Shown here piece by piece: positions 1 through 7,749 of a DNA stretch of 64,000 nt (within the stretch, counting starts at the first letter, position 1; each line of letters begins with the position of its first letter). The stretch is from NCBI GenBank assembly GCA_002344795.1, contig DDUM01000056.1, forward strand, positions 30,319-94,318, in the 5' to 3' direction. Made by a program: the position numbers and the translations under genes. The notes under the pieces are model-generated. The model was not told where the DNA came from, did not search any database, and saw nothing but the letters and a program-made list of their open reading frames with translations. The stretch is from Flammeovirgaceae bacterium UBA2338. GTDB lineage: Bacteria > Bacteroidota > Bacteroidia > Cytophagales > Cyclobacteriaceae.

Positions 1-887
1 GGTTTCTCTTTGGTAAACTCAGTAAACTCATCATCAATAGAATTCACCTCGACTTTGAAGGACTTTATCCGGTGCTCGTAATCGCGCTTATGTTCATCAC
101 ATTTTCGGCTACCGACTTTGTGGGTGGTAATGGATTCCTCGCCATCTACATCTGTGCCGTATACCTGGGCAATCAGGATATCATCCACAAGAAGACTATC
201 CTGAAAATGTTTGACGGTTTGGCCTGGCTGATGCAAATCGTACTCTTCCTTACCCTGGGATTGCTGGTCTTCCCTTCAAACATCTTACCGGTTATGGGTG
301 TAGGGCTGCTCATTTCTATTTTCCTGATTTTGGTAGCAAGACCTTTAAGTGTTTTTCTCAGTCTTCTGCCTTTTAAATTGAGATTGAATAATCGTCTCTA
401 TATTTCCTGGGTTGGACTTCGCGGTGCCGTTCCTATTGTATTTGCTACCTATCCGTTGCTGGCTGGCATTGATAAGGCAGGGATGATTTTCAATATCGTT
501 TTTTTTATATCTGTGACTTCCGTCCTGATTCAAGGCACTACCCTTTCAGTTCTTGCCAAGTGGCTGCATGTGGCACTCCCTGAAAAAGTAAAACCACTTG
601 ATCCTACAGACCAATTACTGATAGAACACCCCAAGACCACCATGACGGAAATAGACATTTTGGAAAACAGTTATCCCGTCAACAAAAAGATAGTAGATCT
701 TCATTTCCCCCGTGTGGCCATCATCGCCATGATCAAACGCAATGATAAATACATCACCCCCCACGGGTCTACCGTCATCGAAGGCAATGACAAGCTCATT
801 GTTCTGGCCAATACCCCTAAGGGCATCGATCAGGTATATGAGGCTTTGCAGTTAGAAAGAACGCCTTCAGCATCTGCATCAGCATAA
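1..887 (+). CDS. CPA1/NhaP2-type cation:proton antiporter, C-terminal part (5' truncated by window edge)
   Basis: The frame is open from base 3 to the stop at 885-887 (about 295 residues) and no start lies in the window, so the N-terminal membrane helices are upstream. A GTG at 72 is internal. Hydrophobic helices fill roughly the first 170 residues and include WVGLRGAVPIVFATYPL, the conserved antiporter helix of the CPA1 family. A soluble tail of about 100 residues follows and ends in a segment (KLIVLANTPKGIDQVYEAL) resembling an RCK C-terminal (TrkA-C) domain, which binds regulatory ligands in NhaP2/CvrA-like proteins. The expected role is potassium or sodium efflux in exchange for protons at the inner membrane. 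The ion cannot be read from the sequence. No operon partner is visible downstream; the next 400 bases hold only a degenerate repeat. Confidence 0.85.
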   Translation, partial: FLFGKLSKLIINRIHLDFEGLYPVLVIALMFITFSATDFVGGNGFLAIYICAVYLGNQDIIHKKTILKMFDGLAWLMQIVLFLTLGLLVFPSNILPVMGVGLLISIFLILVARPLSVFLSLLPFKLRLNNRLYISWVGLRGAVPIVFATYPLLAGIDKAGMIFNIVFFISVTSVLIQGTTLSVLAKWLHVALPEKVKPLDPTDQLLIEHPKTTMTEIDILENSYPVNKKIVDLHFPRVAIIAMIKRNDKYITPHGSTVIEGNDKLIVLANTPKGIDQVYEALQLERTPSASASA

Positions 888-967
888 TACACTCCAGACT
901 GGCTCAAATGAAAATGGTGCTGCAGGTCACGGGTTTTACACTGGCTAAAATGTGTAACCCACTCCAT

Positions 968-1108
968 ATGACAGGGAGCGGTCTGACCAAAGAACCCTAC
1001 GCCATGGGTGACTCAGAGAGTGCACTGCCACATACAGTACCACCCATGGGTGACACAGGGAGCGTACTGACACAATGTATTCTTGTGGTGGGTAAGACAG
1101 GGAGGCGG
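968..1108 (+). repeat. Degenerate tandem repeat, about 42-bp period
   Basis: Four diverged copies of a unit containing GACAGGGAGCG or similar start near 970, 1010, 1052 and 1096. Two are preceded by CATGGGTGAC. The repeat lies in the 400-base gap between the antiporter and the next gene. An open frame at 908-1222 runs through it, and the repeat period (36, 42, 42 bases between equivalent codons 968, 1004, 1046 and 1088) keeps that frame. The encoded 104 residues resemble nothing I know, so I do not call a gene. The rest of the gap, 1223-1287, is strongly A+T-rich and probably contains the promoter of the next gene. Confidence 0.5.
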
Positions 1109-1287
1109 CTGTACCTTTCAGCAATGGTACTGGTTTTCACAGAGATTGGACCCCACCTGATCGTTATTGAGCTGCTCAACTTCTTTATCGCACCCTCCCC
1201 ATTTGATTCATCCCCCTGGTAAAAATATTTTTAAAATTTTTTATTAAAAATACAACTTTCCTAGTAGGCTTTTCCGTATACATAGGT

Positions 1288-2034
1288 ATGTATCAACCAT
1301 TAACATCTTATGTTATGTCTTTCGTTAAAAACTTGCAATCCTTTGGGAAGCTCAAAGGCATCTGCACCGGGTTAGGAGGAGCCTATAACCCCGGACAACA
1401 ACACCTCCAGGTGAAAACGTTGACCACCCTTCAGTTCAACGCCCAACAATTGATGGACAGCGTCACTGCTGCGAAGACGGTGTACGACAACGCAACCAAT
1501 CAACGGGAGCGTACCTTTAAGGAGGTGCGTGCCCTGGGATCGCGTATCTGCTACATGCTTCGCTCCTGTGGTGCACACCCGCTGACACTGGCCGATGCTT
1601 ATGCGCACAACCGCAGTCTGCACGGATGGAAACGTTATGCAGCGCCTGTTCCTACGGCAGAAGCCCTAAGTGAGGATACACCCAAGCGCAGACGTTCGGC
1701 CGGCACCGACTATGCCAGCATGGCCTATAACTTCGCACGGTTGGTAGAAACGGCAACAGCAGAACCACGCTACCTTACAACGGAGCCTACACTTAGCAAG
1801 GAGGCTTTGGCGGTTAAGGTACAAGAGCTGCACGCCATGAATGAAACCGTTCTGGATGCCACCCTGAAACTCAACAAAGTGAAGCAGCAGCGCTACGCAC
1901 TGTTTTATGAAGCACCAAACGGCTTGGTCACCACAGCCCGTAATGTACGGCATTACATAAGAGCAGTATTTGGGTTCAGAAGCGCACCGCATGAAGAGAC
2001 GGTAAAAGTAAGATTAACCAAACCCACCACATGA
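1288..2034 (+). CDS. Hypothetical protein, 248 aa
   Basis: I do not recognise a family. The protein has no signal peptide and no membrane segment. It is rich in Lys/Arg and Ala, with a basic KRRRS patch near residue 132 and predicted helical stretches in the middle (LSKEALAVKVQELHAMNE) and near the C terminus. Codon use is like that of neighbouring genes, and an intrinsic terminator follows 20 bases after the stop, so the gene is probably real and transcribed alone. A second in-frame ATG at 1315 (MSFVKNLQSF) is an equally good start. An A+T-rich tract at 1222-1260 lies directly upstream. A cytoplasmic, possibly nucleic-acid-binding role would fit the basic composition, but this is a guess. 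Confidence 0.7.
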   Translation: MYQPLTSYVMSFVKNLQSFGKLKGICTGLGGAYNPGQQHLQVKTLTTLQFNAQQLMDSVTAAKTVYDNATNQRERTFKEVRALGSRICYMLRSCGAHPLTLADAYAHNRSLHGWKRYAAPVPTAEALSEDTPKRRRSAGTDYASMAYNFARLVETATAEPRYLTTEPTLSKEALAVKVQELHAMNETVLDATLKLNKVKQQRYALFYEAPNGLVTTARNVRHYIRAVFGFRSAPHEETVKVRLTKPTT

Positions 2035-2052
2035 TGAAACCCATCGTAAACT

Positions 2053-2096
2053 AAAACCCCTGCGTTCCTGATAGCTATCGGGATCAGGGGTTTTTT
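2053..2096 (+). terminator. Rho-independent terminator after the 248-aa hypothetical gene
   Basis: The outer arms AACCCCTG (2055-2062) and CAGGGGTT (2085-2092) form the stem and are followed by a T run (TTTTTT). The loop contains a second small palindrome, CCTGATAGCTATCGGG. Confidence 0.85.
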
Positions 2097-2234
2097 CGTT
2101 TCTTGTCCGTCATTACAATTACACAACTGAAAGATTACATGTAAATGGAGCTAAATTATCTCCTTGGATAAGGTAACCCGTAACCTTAACTGCTTCAAAT
2201 TCGTATGATTGGATTATCAATCAAAGAAAATAGC

Positions 2235-2864
2235 ATGTTTATCGGTCACTATGCTTTGGGATTGGCCTCTCGAAAAATCAGTAATCTCCCCTCCCTTGCC
2301 GTCCTGTTTATTGCCGTTCAATTGCTCGATCTGATCTGGCCCATACTTGTACTGCTGGGAATAGAAAACTTTCACGTGGATATTGGGAATACCCAAATCA
2401 CCCCGCTCAGCTTCGATTATTATCCCTACTCACACAGTCTGCTCATGGCTTTGGTGTGGGGATTTTTGTTTGGGCTAGTCTATTATTTATTTACTAAGAA
2501 CAAACAAGGTTCTCTTCTGCTTGGCATTTTGGTTTTAAGCCACTGGGTGTTGGACTTTATTACCCATCGTCCGGACTTACCCCTTACTCCTTTCAGCGAA
2601 GTAAAAGTAGGTCTTGGCTTGTGGAACCATTCCGTATGGGCCATCATCATTGAGCTGGGATTGTTTGCACTGGGAACAGTTCTTTACTACCGATCATCCA
2701 GGCCACAGAGAAAGGTGTCCTTCTGGTTATTGATCGGATTCTTAGTCGTCATTTATGTCATGAACATCCTCGGCCCACCGCCACCCAGTGTGGCTGCTGT
2801 AGCGTGGTCTGCTAATCTCATGTGGCTCTTTGTTATCTGGGCCTGGTGGATAGAGAAGAAGTAA
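2235..2864 (+). CDS. YdjM/YbcI-like membrane-bound hydrolase family protein (DUF457-like)
   Basis: A 209-residue inner-membrane protein with about five or six hydrophobic helices. Conserved histidine/aspartate positions of the membrane-bound metal-dependent hydrolase family are present: GHYALG at the N terminus, YPYSHSL near residue 65, and LSHWVLDFITHRPDLPL near residue 105. The family's enzymatic substrate is not established, so only the fold is assigned. The start at 2235 (MFIGHYALG) is preferred over the in-frame ATG at 2205 because the family begins at the GHYALG segment; the ten extra residues would be polar and unsupported. It stands alone between a terminator upstream and a repeat-bearing gap downstream. 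Confidence 0.75.
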   Translation: MFIGHYALGLASRKISNLPSLAVLFIAVQLLDLIWPILVLLGIENFHVDIGNTQITPLSFDYYPYSHSLLMALVWGFLFGLVYYLFTKNKQGSLLLGILVLSHWVLDFITHRPDLPLTPFSEVKVGLGLWNHSVWAIIIELGLFALGTVLYYRSSRPQRKVSFWLLIGFLVVIYVMNILGPPPPSVAAVAWSANLMWLFVIWAWWIEKK

Positions 2865-2892
2865 ATGTGAAAACAAATCTCAAATCTTGCTC

Positions 2893-3027
2893 GTCATTAC
2901 CTGCCTGCGGCAGACAGGCTAGCTGAAGCGCAGGTAAGCGAAATGGAGCGAAGTAATCCTGCTGTTCGAAGCACTTCCTTGACTTGGGAGGTTGCTTCTC
3001 TCAATTTCTTCGGGATCGCAATGACGT
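2893..3027. repeat. REP-like extragenic repeat
   Basis: In the 340-base gap between 2865 and 3204, the segment starts with CGTCATTACCTGCCTG and ends with GGGATCGCAATGACG, so the outer ends are inverted (CGTCATT / AATGACG). Inside are GCGAAATGGAGCGAAG and the palindrome CCTGCCTGCGGCAGACAGG. Related pieces (CGTCAT near 53421, CAATGACG near 53580) occur in the repeat-rich region at 53.4-53.6 kb. This matches the short dispersed repeats seen between genes in many Bacteroidota genomes. The 67-codon open frame at 2943-3146 lies inside it and is not a gene. Confidence 0.55.
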
Positions 3028-3204
3028 GTAAAATTACTACCGCCATTACGCCTACCTTCCTGAACCATTCTTCTCTTCATTTGTTATTATTGCATGAGAG
3101 AAATTGTCAGAAGAAGGACAAAACACCTTCTTTCGGCAGTGGATAACATCCGGAATGATGGGCTATTGCGTATAGCACATCAAGAAGAAATCTAACCATA
3201 CACC

Positions 3205-3696
3205 ATGAGAAAGACCAATTATATCTACCTCTTATTAATGACGCTGACTTTAGGTGCCTGCGCACAAAACAAACAGAAAGAACAAAAACACGCGAATATC
3301 TTCCCTATGAAAAAGACAGAACAAGAATGGAAAGCACAACTTACCCCTGAGCAATACAACATCTTAAGAGAAAAAGGAACAGAACGCGCCTTTACCGGTG
3401 CCCTGTGGGACAACCATGAAAAGGGCAAGTACTATTGTGCTGCCTGTAACCAGGAATTGTTTGATTCAGAAACCAAGTTTGAATCCGGTTCTGGATGGCC
3501 CAGCTTTTACCAACCCATTAAAGAGGGATCCGTGGTGATCGGCAAAGATACAAGCTATGGAATGGAGCGCGATGAGGTAGTCTGTAGCAATTGTGGCGGG
3601 CATCTGGGACACGTGTTTCCTGACGGCCCAAAGCCAACAGGTCTAAGGTACTGCATGAATTCGGCAGCCATGGAATTCAAAAAAATAGATAAATAA
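3205..3696 (+). CDS. msrB: Peptide-methionine (R)-S-oxide reductase MsrB, lipoprotein form
   Basis: Reduces the R epimer of methionine sulfoxide in oxidised proteins. The 163-residue protein begins with a lipoprotein signal peptide and a lipobox (LGAC, Cys at about residue 19), so this copy acts in the envelope rather than the cytoplasm. The MsrB domain fills residues 35-163. It has two zinc-type Cys pairs (CAAC near 79 and CSNC near 130), the GWPSF motif, GGHLGHVF, and the catalytic RYCMNSAAM. The ATG start at 3205 leads directly into the signal peptide. It appears monocistronic and is followed by a MITE-like repeat. Confidence 0.95.
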   Translation: MRKTNYIYLLLMTLTLGACAQNKQKEQKHANIFPMKKTEQEWKAQLTPEQYNILREKGTERAFTGALWDNHEKGKYYCAACNQELFDSETKFESGSGWPSFYQPIKEGSVVIGKDTSYGMERDEVVCSNCGGHLGHVFPDGPKPTGLRYCMNSAAMEFKKIDK

Positions 3697-3733
3697 AGTA
3701 GTCAGGCTAATAATTATTAAGGAGAGAGATAGT

Positions 3734-3852
3734 CTGTCTCAAAAGTTAAGGAGTGTCGCTTTTCTAAGTGAAAGCGAAGAATCTCTTTAGTTTGAATTTA
3801 AAACAAGGGATGTTTCGCTATTGCTCAACAAAACGTGTCACTTTTGAGACAG
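3734..3852. mobile_element. MITE-like element, copy A
   Basis: Begins CTGTCTCAAAAGTTAAGG and ends GTGTCACTTTTGAGACAG, giving terminal inverted repeats of about 13 bp (CTGTCTCAAAAGT). Length is about 119 bp with no coding capacity. A homologous copy lies at 18403-18530 with the same internal segment (GAAAGCGAAGAATCTCT), and a hairpin form with the same ends is at 29359-29410. It sits in the msrB-amidotransferase gap and ends 38 bp before the amidotransferase start. No transposase is nearby, so it would need one in trans. Confidence 0.7.
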
Positions 3853-3890
3853 CCTCTTTTTTCATTATCTTTTGTGCAAATATCATTGCC

Positions 3891-4745
3891 ATGTGCAGAC
3901 TAATGGCCTACAAAGGCACTCCCATCATTGCGGATAAGTTACTGTATCAGCCTAAGAATTCCCTCATCCGACAAAGTACCAACGCCAAAGAAATAGAAGA
4001 ACCGCTCAACGGAGATGGTTTCGGTATCGGGTGGTATGTACCAGAGGTCAACAACGAACCTGTCAACTTTGTATCGGTGCACCCGGCATGGAACAGCCGC
4101 AACCTGCGTAACCTTGCCCCCAAGATAAAAACCAATTGTTTGGTGGCACATGTACGCGCTGCCAGCGTAGGCGAAGTTTCAGAATCGAATTGCCACCCTT
4201 TTCAACACAAGCAATTGCTGATGGCGCATAACGGTGGCTTAGAGAACTTCTCCCTCATCAAAAGGAAACTGAGAGAGCCACTGAATGACGAATTGTACAA
4301 CTGGATAAAAGGACAGACCGATTCGGAGCACCTCTTCGCCTATCTGTTGAATTACCTTTATTCCCACCACAAGGTAATCAATGGAGATGCTGTAGCTGAT
4401 GCCTTCAACTATACGTACGACAAAGTAAAGGTATTGATGAAACAGGTAGGTATCGATCAACCTGCCTACCTCAACATGGCTATAACCAATGGAGAGTTTA
4501 TCGTGGCTACGCGCTTTGTATCCGATACCGCTTTCGAGCCACTTACGCTTTATCACTCAGAAGGCAGTCGCTATGTGGTAGAAGATGGTATCACAAGGCT
4601 GGAGGCGCCTAAGGATGATGACAATGCCGTACTGGTAGTGTCTGAAAAGCTAACGGAAGGCAAACAATGGACGATGATACCCAAGAATCATCTCGTGATT
4701 GTAGAGCCCAGTCTGAATGTGAGGATACGACCTATTTCAGCATAA
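3891..4745 (+). CDS. Class II glutamine amidotransferase (YafJ-like)
   Basis: A 284-residue stand-alone glutaminase of the N-terminal-nucleophile type. It should release ammonia from glutamine with Cys2. The start at 3891 is fixed by the sequence MCRLMAYKG, in which Cys2 becomes the N-terminal nucleophile after Met removal. The frame is open further upstream to 3768, but that part lies in the MITE-like repeat and would bury the nucleophile. Other motifs are NGDGFGIGWY, HVRAAS, NCHPF and AHNGGLENF, which form the glutamine site. No synthase domain is fused. The acceptor reaction of YafJ-like enzymes is not established; EgtC-like gamma-glutamyl hydrolases are relatives. The next gene starts 31 bases downstream on the same strand, so co-transcription with lhgO is likely. 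Confidence 0.88.
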   Translation: MCRLMAYKGTPIIADKLLYQPKNSLIRQSTNAKEIEEPLNGDGFGIGWYVPEVNNEPVNFVSVHPAWNSRNLRNLAPKIKTNCLVAHVRAASVGEVSESNCHPFQHKQLLMAHNGGLENFSLIKRKLREPLNDELYNWIKGQTDSEHLFAYLLNYLYSHHKVINGDAVADAFNYTYDKVKVLMKQVGIDQPAYLNMAITNGEFIVATRFVSDTAFEPLTLYHSEGSRYVVEDGITRLEAPKDDDNAVLVVSEKLTEGKQWTMIPKNHLVIVEPSLNVRIRPISA

Positions 4746-4776
4746 ATTTTAGTAGTTTCGAGGCAAAATTTAGCCT

Positions 4777-5973
4777 GTGAAATACGATGTGGTAGTTATT
4801 GGAGGTGGCATTGTGGGTTTAGCCACAGCGCTCCAATTGCAGAACTCAAATCCTACTATTAAACTGCTCCTCCTTGAAAAGGAGAATGCACTTGCCCTTC
4901 ACCAAACTGGTAATAACAGTGGTGTGATTCACTCCGGCATATATTACAAACCTGGAAGTCTGAAGGCAACCAACTGCATAAGAGGATATCATCAACTGAT
5001 AGAATTCTGTCAACTCAACGCTATCCCCTATGAGTTGTGTGGCAAGATCATCGTAGCTACCAATCCGGAAGAAATCCCATTGTTAAACAATCTATTTGAG
5101 CGTGGGAAAGAGAATGGACTCACTGGTTTAAAAAAGATCAACAAAGAAGAGCTGAAAGATTATGAACCGCACGTTAATGGCATCGAAGGTGTGGTAGTAC
5201 CACAAACCGGTATTGTAGATTTTAAATTGGTGGCTCAAAAGTATGGAGAACTGATTCAAACCAAAGGCGGTGAAATCCGATTAGGTGAAAAAGTCATTGA
5301 GATTCAGGAGAGCGAAGGTGTGAGTGTGGTTGTTTCGCAAAAAGAAAGTTATACCACCAGGCTGGTCATCAATTGTTGCGGATTGTATTCCGATAAAGTG
5401 GCCAGACTAACTTCACCCGACCTTAACCTGAAGATCATTCCATTTCGTGGTGAATACTACAAACTGAAAAAAGAGAAAGAGTACCTGGTGAAGAATTTGA
5501 TCTACCCGGTGCCTGATCCTAATTTTCCCTTTCTGGGTGTACACTTCACGCGCATGGTTGGTGGAGGCATAGAGGCAGGCCCTAATGCCGTGCTGGCATT
5601 CAGCCGCGAGGGTTATAAGAAGAGTCAGATTAATTTGGGAGAGTTGGCTGAGTCGCTGGCATGGCCGGGATTTCAAAAGGTGGCATTCAAATATTGGAAG
5701 ACAGGTATAGGTGAAATGTATCGCTCTTTTTCTAAGGCTGCATTTGTAAAGGCTTTGCAAAAACTGATACCAGAAATACAAAAAGAAGATCTTGTAGATG
5801 GAGGTGCTGGCGTACGCGCACAAGCCTGCGACAGAAACGGAGGTCTGGTGGACGACTTTATGATTGTAGAAAAGAAGCACGTGATCAATGTATGCAATGC
5901 TCCCTCACCTGCCGCTACCTCTTCTCTGGCAATCGGGGAAACAATTGCTCAACTGGCTGCTAAACGTTTTTAA
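4777..5973 (+). CDS. lhgO: L-2-hydroxyglutarate oxidase (LhgO/YgaF family)
   Basis: FAD-dependent oxidation of L-2-hydroxyglutarate to 2-oxoglutarate, a metabolite-repair reaction; in E. coli the enzyme is membrane-associated and feeds electrons to quinone. The 398-residue protein begins with the dinucleotide-binding VVIGGGIVGLATAL. It has the family motifs QTGNNSGVIHSGIYY near residue 47 and GAGVRAQACDRNGGLVDDF near 345. The start is GTG at 4777, immediately before the FAD fold, with no room for an earlier start. It overlaps tail to tail by 4 bases with the convergent RidA-like gene. Confidence 0.92.
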   Translation: MKYDVVVIGGGIVGLATALQLQNSNPTIKLLLLEKENALALHQTGNNSGVIHSGIYYKPGSLKATNCIRGYHQLIEFCQLNAIPYELCGKIIVATNPEEIPLLNNLFERGKENGLTGLKKINKEELKDYEPHVNGIEGVVVPQTGIVDFKLVAQKYGELIQTKGGEIRLGEKVIEIQESEGVSVVVSQKESYTTRLVINCCGLYSDKVARLTSPDLNLKIIPFRGEYYKLKKEKEYLVKNLIYPVPDPNFPFLGVHFTRMVGGGIEAGPNAVLAFSREGYKKSQINLGELAESLAWPGFQKVAFKYWKTGIGEMYRSFSKAAFVKALQKLIPEIQKEDLVDGGAGVRAQACDRNGGLVDDFMIVEKKHVINVCNAPSPAATSSLAIGETIAQLAAKRF

Positions 5974-6371
5974 TTGCTCTTGATAGCCGTTACTTCGATC
6001 TCCAGCAAGTGTTCGGGGTCGATAAGTTTGCTGATCTCCACCATAGAGGTTACAGGCTTTATGGTATGAAAGAATTCACCATGTGCCTTACCTATTTCTT
6101 CCCAACGGCTGATGTCGGTTACAAACATCCTTGTGCGCACCACATCCTTTAATTCAAATCCGGCTTTGGCCAATATCTTTTCAATTTTCTGAAGGATAAA
6201 TTTTGCTTGCAGGTAATGATCCCCCTTTCCCACCAACGTTCCATTCTCATCTATCGCTACAGTACCCGATATTTCAATTTGATTTCCAATTTGTACTGCG
6301 CGGCTGTATCCCACAATATCTTCCCATTTGGCACCCGAAGAGAAATTAATTCGTTTATCCATTTGTTTCAT
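5970..6371 (-). CDS. RidA/YjgF/UK114-family protein lacking the catalytic arginine
   Basis: A 133-residue trimeric-type YjgF fold protein, recognised by SRAVQIGNQIEISGT, VVRTRMFVTDISRW and the C-terminal LEIEVTAI. Canonical RidA enzymes deaminate reactive enamine/imine intermediates using an arginine in a PARS-like segment before the last strands. Here that segment reads KPVTSMVEISKL, so Thr replaces the Arg. This suggests one of the Rid subgroups without imine deaminase activity, and I leave the function open. An alternative start is the Met at residue 4 (base 6362). It is transcribed divergently from the ThiF/MoeB-rhodanese gene, only 41 bases away. Confidence 0.85.
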   Translation of the reverse strand: MKQMDKRINFSSGAKWEDIVGYSRAVQIGNQIEISGTVAIDENGTLVGKGDHYLQAKFILQKIEKILAKAGFELKDVVRTRMFVTDISRWEEIGKAHGEFFHTIKPVTSMVEISKLIDPEHLLEIEVTAIKSN

Positions 6372-6412
6372 TATTTAACATGACAAGTATCGTAAATTGA
6401 GGAGAATTAGCC

Positions 6413-7543
6413 ATGAGCAGTATTAACGATTTTGATAAAAAGGAACTGGAGCGATACAGTCGCCACTTTGTGTTGCCCCAATTTGGTGTTGAAGCGCAAC
6501 AAAAATTAAAAGCAGCTTCAGTAATTGTAATAGGTGCCGGGGGGTTGGGGTGCCCGGTACTGCAATACCTCGTGGCAGCCGGTGTGGGTACTATTGGTAT
6601 TTTAGATTTTGATACAGTAGGGGAATCAAACCTACAAAGACAAGTGCTCTACGGTGTAGACGACATAGGCAAACCAAAAAGTCAACAGGCTGCAGCTAAA
6701 CTGAATAAGCTCAACCCATATGTTTCCATTGAGGTGGTCAATAATAAAATTGATTCTAGTAATGCATTGGAATTGCTTAAGCCGTTTGATGTCATTGTGG
6801 ACTGTACAGATAATTTTCCAACCCGGTACTTGCTCAATGATGCGGCTGTACTACTGGACAAACCCCTTGTCTATGGATCCATCTTCAGGTATGAGGGACA
6901 GGTAGCGGTGTTTAACCTAAAGCAAAGTGCCAACTACCGCGATCTCTACCCTACTCCTCCAGCACCAGGCTCAGTGCCCAATTGTGAGGAAGGCGGTGTA
7001 TTAGGCGTATTGCCTGGCATCATCGGTTGTTTGCAAGCCAATGAGGTGTTAAAAATAATTGCAGACATTGGCGAGCCGCTTACAAATAGGGTACTCCTGA
7101 TGGATACATTAAGCGTGGAGACCCATGTGGTCAAATTTCCAAACCGAAATGAACGGAATTCTATAAAAAAACTAATAGATTACGAATTATTTTGTGGGAT
7201 CACTAAGGCGACTATAGCAATGGATATTAAAGAAGTAACGGTGAGGGAATTGAAAGTCTTAAAAGAGAGGGGTGAAGTGTTTCAATTGATTGATGTACGG
7301 GAGGAATACGAGTGTGAAATATGTAGTATTAACGGTGAGCATATTCCTATTGGGGAAATACCTCATTGTATCGAAAAAATCAGTCGTGATAAGAAGGTAA
7401 TTATTCATTGCCGCAGTGGATCCAGAAGTGGAAATACCATCAAATGGCTAGAGAAGAATTACCACTTTGATAATCTTTACAACCTCAAAGGGGGTATCCT
7501 TGCCTGGGCAGATGAGGTTGACAATTCGCTGACGAAATACTAA
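6413..7543 (+). CDS. ThiF/MoeB/HesA-family adenylyltransferase fused to a rhodanese domain
   Basis: Activates the C-terminal Gly of a ubiquitin-like sulfur carrier (ThiS or MoaD type) by adenylation; the rhodanese domain would supply sulfur. The 376 residues hold an E1-like domain (about 10-255), with VIGAGGLGCPVLQYL, the Arg-containing ESNLQRQVLY, DCTDNFPTRYLLND and a Cys in VPNCEEGGVLG. The C-terminal rhodanese domain (about 270-376) has the active-site loop HCRSGSRSG. The paired CXXC zinc ligands of E. coli MoeB are absent. The start ATG at 6413 has GGAG seven bases upstream (GAGGAGAATTAGCC). No thi or moa gene is adjacent, so the carrier partner is unknown. Confidence 0.88.
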   Translation: MSSINDFDKKELERYSRHFVLPQFGVEAQQKLKAASVIVIGAGGLGCPVLQYLVAAGVGTIGILDFDTVGESNLQRQVLYGVDDIGKPKSQQAAAKLNKLNPYVSIEVVNNKIDSSNALELLKPFDVIVDCTDNFPTRYLLNDAAVLLDKPLVYGSIFRYEGQVAVFNLKQSANYRDLYPTPPAPGSVPNCEEGGVLGVLPGIIGCLQANEVLKIIADIGEPLTNRVLLMDTLSVETHVVKFPNRNERNSIKKLIDYELFCGITKATIAMDIKEVTVRELKVLKERGEVFQLIDVREEYECEICSINGEHIPIGEIPHCIEKISRDKKVIIHCRSGSRSGNTIKWLEKNYHFDNLYNLKGGILAWADEVDNSLTKY

Positions 7544-7749
7544 TCGCAGATTGAGGTAGGGTGTCACTCAGAGTCGAAGTAGATGTCACTTAGAGCGTAA
7601 GTTAAGAGTCTCCTAGTCAAAAAATATTCCTTCTCTTTAACCGGAAGCACATCAGCAATAACATCTATCTCCTTTAAGCCTACTGACAATGACCATCATT
7701 GGTAACCCCATATGATACTTTCCGCGTACCTTGTTGAACTCCAATCTTA

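Noticed and set aside
908..1222. 104-codon open frame between the antiporter and the 248-aa gene
   Set aside because: It consists largely of a degenerate DNA repeat, has no recognisable motifs and is not obviously translated; kept only as a low-interest observation.
2943..3146. 67-codon open frame
   Set aside because: Lies inside a REP-like repeat with inverted ends; the encoded sequence is low in meaningful pattern.
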